From positions 3,348,001-3,412,000 of the forward strand of contig JAHDVF020000840.1 in NCBI GenBank assembly GCA_022606425.2: a stretch of 64,000 nucleotides of DNA. The letters run 5' to 3'. Below the pieces are notes generated by a model. The model saw nothing but the letters and a program-made list of their open reading frames with translations, was not told the DNA's origin and ran no database searches. The number at the start of each line of letters is the position of its first letter. Position 1 is the stretch's first letter. Below, one piece after another: positions 63,215 through 64,000 of the stretch. A program made the position numbers and the translations under genes. The stretch is from Lepidostoma basale. Lineage: Eukaryota > Arthropoda > Insecta > Trichoptera > Lepidostomatidae.

Positions 63215-63705
63215 ACTGAATGTGAATCTTCTTGAATACCACTATTGAATATAAATCTTTTTGAATACCTGCTTAACATAAATATCTGAAGATTATTTTT
63301 GTTAATGATGTAAATGGTACCAGAAATAGAGGAAGACCAAGGAAAACGTGGCACGATCAAATAAATCAAATATTGAATGTCGGCCATGTGAGGAGTCAGA
63401 GAAATCGACGCGCGTGCATGACACGATGTATGAATGTTGAGGAAGCGAGAGAAATATGTCAGGAAAGAAAGGTGTGGCAGTCCATTCTTTCTGCCTACCC
63501 CTTCGGGGAGAAGGCGTGATGGTTAGTTAGTTAGTTAGTTTATTTTTGTATAGAACCACCACCCTAGATCTGTATGTAAATAAAGGAGTCGGCTTGCAAT
63601 AGTGTCACCAGTCGATGCCAGCGAGCCTGGCAAAACCGGTCACTGTCGAAATAAAGACAAATGTGGAATTAGTTATAAAAAACATCGTTTTATTAAATGA
63701 TTATT
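63215..63705 (+). repeat. Hammerhead-variant repeat (U6 family), split by an RTE copy
   Basis: 63215-63301 and 63541-63705 are one repeat. The hammerhead-like string at 63609-63641 has lost CTGT (CAGTCGATGCCAGCG) and G12 (CAAAAC), so it is dead. AATAAAGACA and GTGGAATTAGTTATAAAAAA follow. Confidence 0.75.
63302..63540 (+). mobile_element. RTE-like LINE inserted in the U6-family repeat
   Basis: VNDVNGTRNRGRPRKTWHDQ, NVGHVRSQRNRRACMTRCMN, VEEAREICQERKVWQSILSA, YPFGEKA, stop, (TTAG)4. TTATTTTTGT is present at 63293-63302 and 63540-63549, matching the uninterrupted host copy at 33148. Confidence 0.85.
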
Positions 63706-63709
63706 TAAA

Positions 63710-63860
63710 ATGAATTTCCATCAAGAGATTTCAGTGAAATCATTTGATTGTATAAATAAGGGAGCTTTAGCGAATAGTCGTTAGTCTGTTAATATCAGTA
63801 AGACTGACGAAACCGATTACTATCTTAATAAACTTGTGACACATATTTTTATTTCTTAAA
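63710..63860 (+). repeat. Diverged second unit of the U6 family, in tandem
   Basis: TGTATAAATAAGGGAGC (TATA-like), AGT-CTGTTAA (63786-63792), hairpin TCAG/CTGA, GAAAC (63809-63813), CGATTAC, TCTTAATAAAC. Same order and spacing as the unit ending at 63705. Confidence 0.6.
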
Positions 63861-63864
63861 CTCT

Positions 63865-64000
63865 CTTTGCCGAGAAACTGCAAGTGACCCAAAGAGCCAT
63901 GTTAGGAATAAGCCTAAGAGACAGAGTCAGAAACGATACAGTGAGAGAAAAAACAAAGGTCACTGACATCATCCACCGGGTGGCGACTCTAAAATGGCAA
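63865..64000 (+). mobile_element. LINE C-terminal fragment, runs off the window
   Basis: KLQVTQRAMLGISLRDRVRN, DTVREKTKVTDIIHRVATLK, W; the 29562/44640 family. The frame is open to the window edge. Confidence 0.75.

Noticed and set aside
1..64000. CRISPR arrays, bacterial operons, viral genes
   Set aside because: No regularly spaced repeats, ribosome-binding sites with co-directional gene runs, or recognisable viral proteins were seen.

Overview
The window reads as nuclear DNA of an arthropod, most likely an insect and possibly a moth or butterfly (the order is an inference). It is AT-rich. It has spliced genes with GT-AG introns, eukaryotic tRNA and 5S rRNA genes with oligo-T terminators, an interstitial block of TTAGG repeats (the usual insect telomere unit), mariner, hAT and piggyBac-type DNA elements, and very many LINE 3' fragments. 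No bacterial operons, CRISPR arrays or viral genes were seen.

Region 1 (1-7.5 kb) is the gene-rich end. The last six coding exons of a multiple inositol polyphosphate phosphatase (MINPP1 family) lie on the plus strand between 383 and 5555. Its introns carry four tRNA genes (Asn-GTT, initiator Met, Glu-TTC, Val-AAC) and a 5S rRNA gene. A second, identical 5S gene lies downstream at 7314.

Region 2 (7.5-25 kb) is mostly mobile DNA: RTE-like LINE copies, several other LINE families, hAT-type MITEs with 8-bp target duplications (clearest at 18051), a mariner with near-perfect 31-bp termini (20403-21682), a piggyBac-type element bounded by TTAA (21697-22991) with a LINE fragment inside it, and a (GGTTA)9 tract.

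Region 3 (25.6-52.1 kb) probably holds one small gene. A GC-rich upstream region and a 25-codon first coding exon (26752-26826) are in phase with a GC-rich exon at 51867-52049 that encodes two membrane segments, about 25 kb away. The intervening intron is filled with LINEs, SINEs, MITEs and a decayed multicopy-family pseudogene at 31.7-32.1 kb.

Region 4 (52-64 kb) is mostly non-coding, with more RTE copies, a longer CR1-like LINE (59.0-60.1 kb), a decayed second mariner (60.9-61.7 kb) and LINE tails.

Two patterns run through the whole window. First, at least five unrelated-looking repeat families carry a hammerhead-ribozyme-like core: CTGANGA, a short hairpin, GAAAC, then a palindromic helix III. 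Several are arranged as inverted pairs, as expected for Penelope-like terminal repeats or retrozymes; one family has a shared non-consensus U at core position 6. Second, a short SINE-like element has a 3' third copied from the RTE LINE tail, with an 11-bp target duplication proving at least one insertion as a unit. These are the best candidates for a system worth study.
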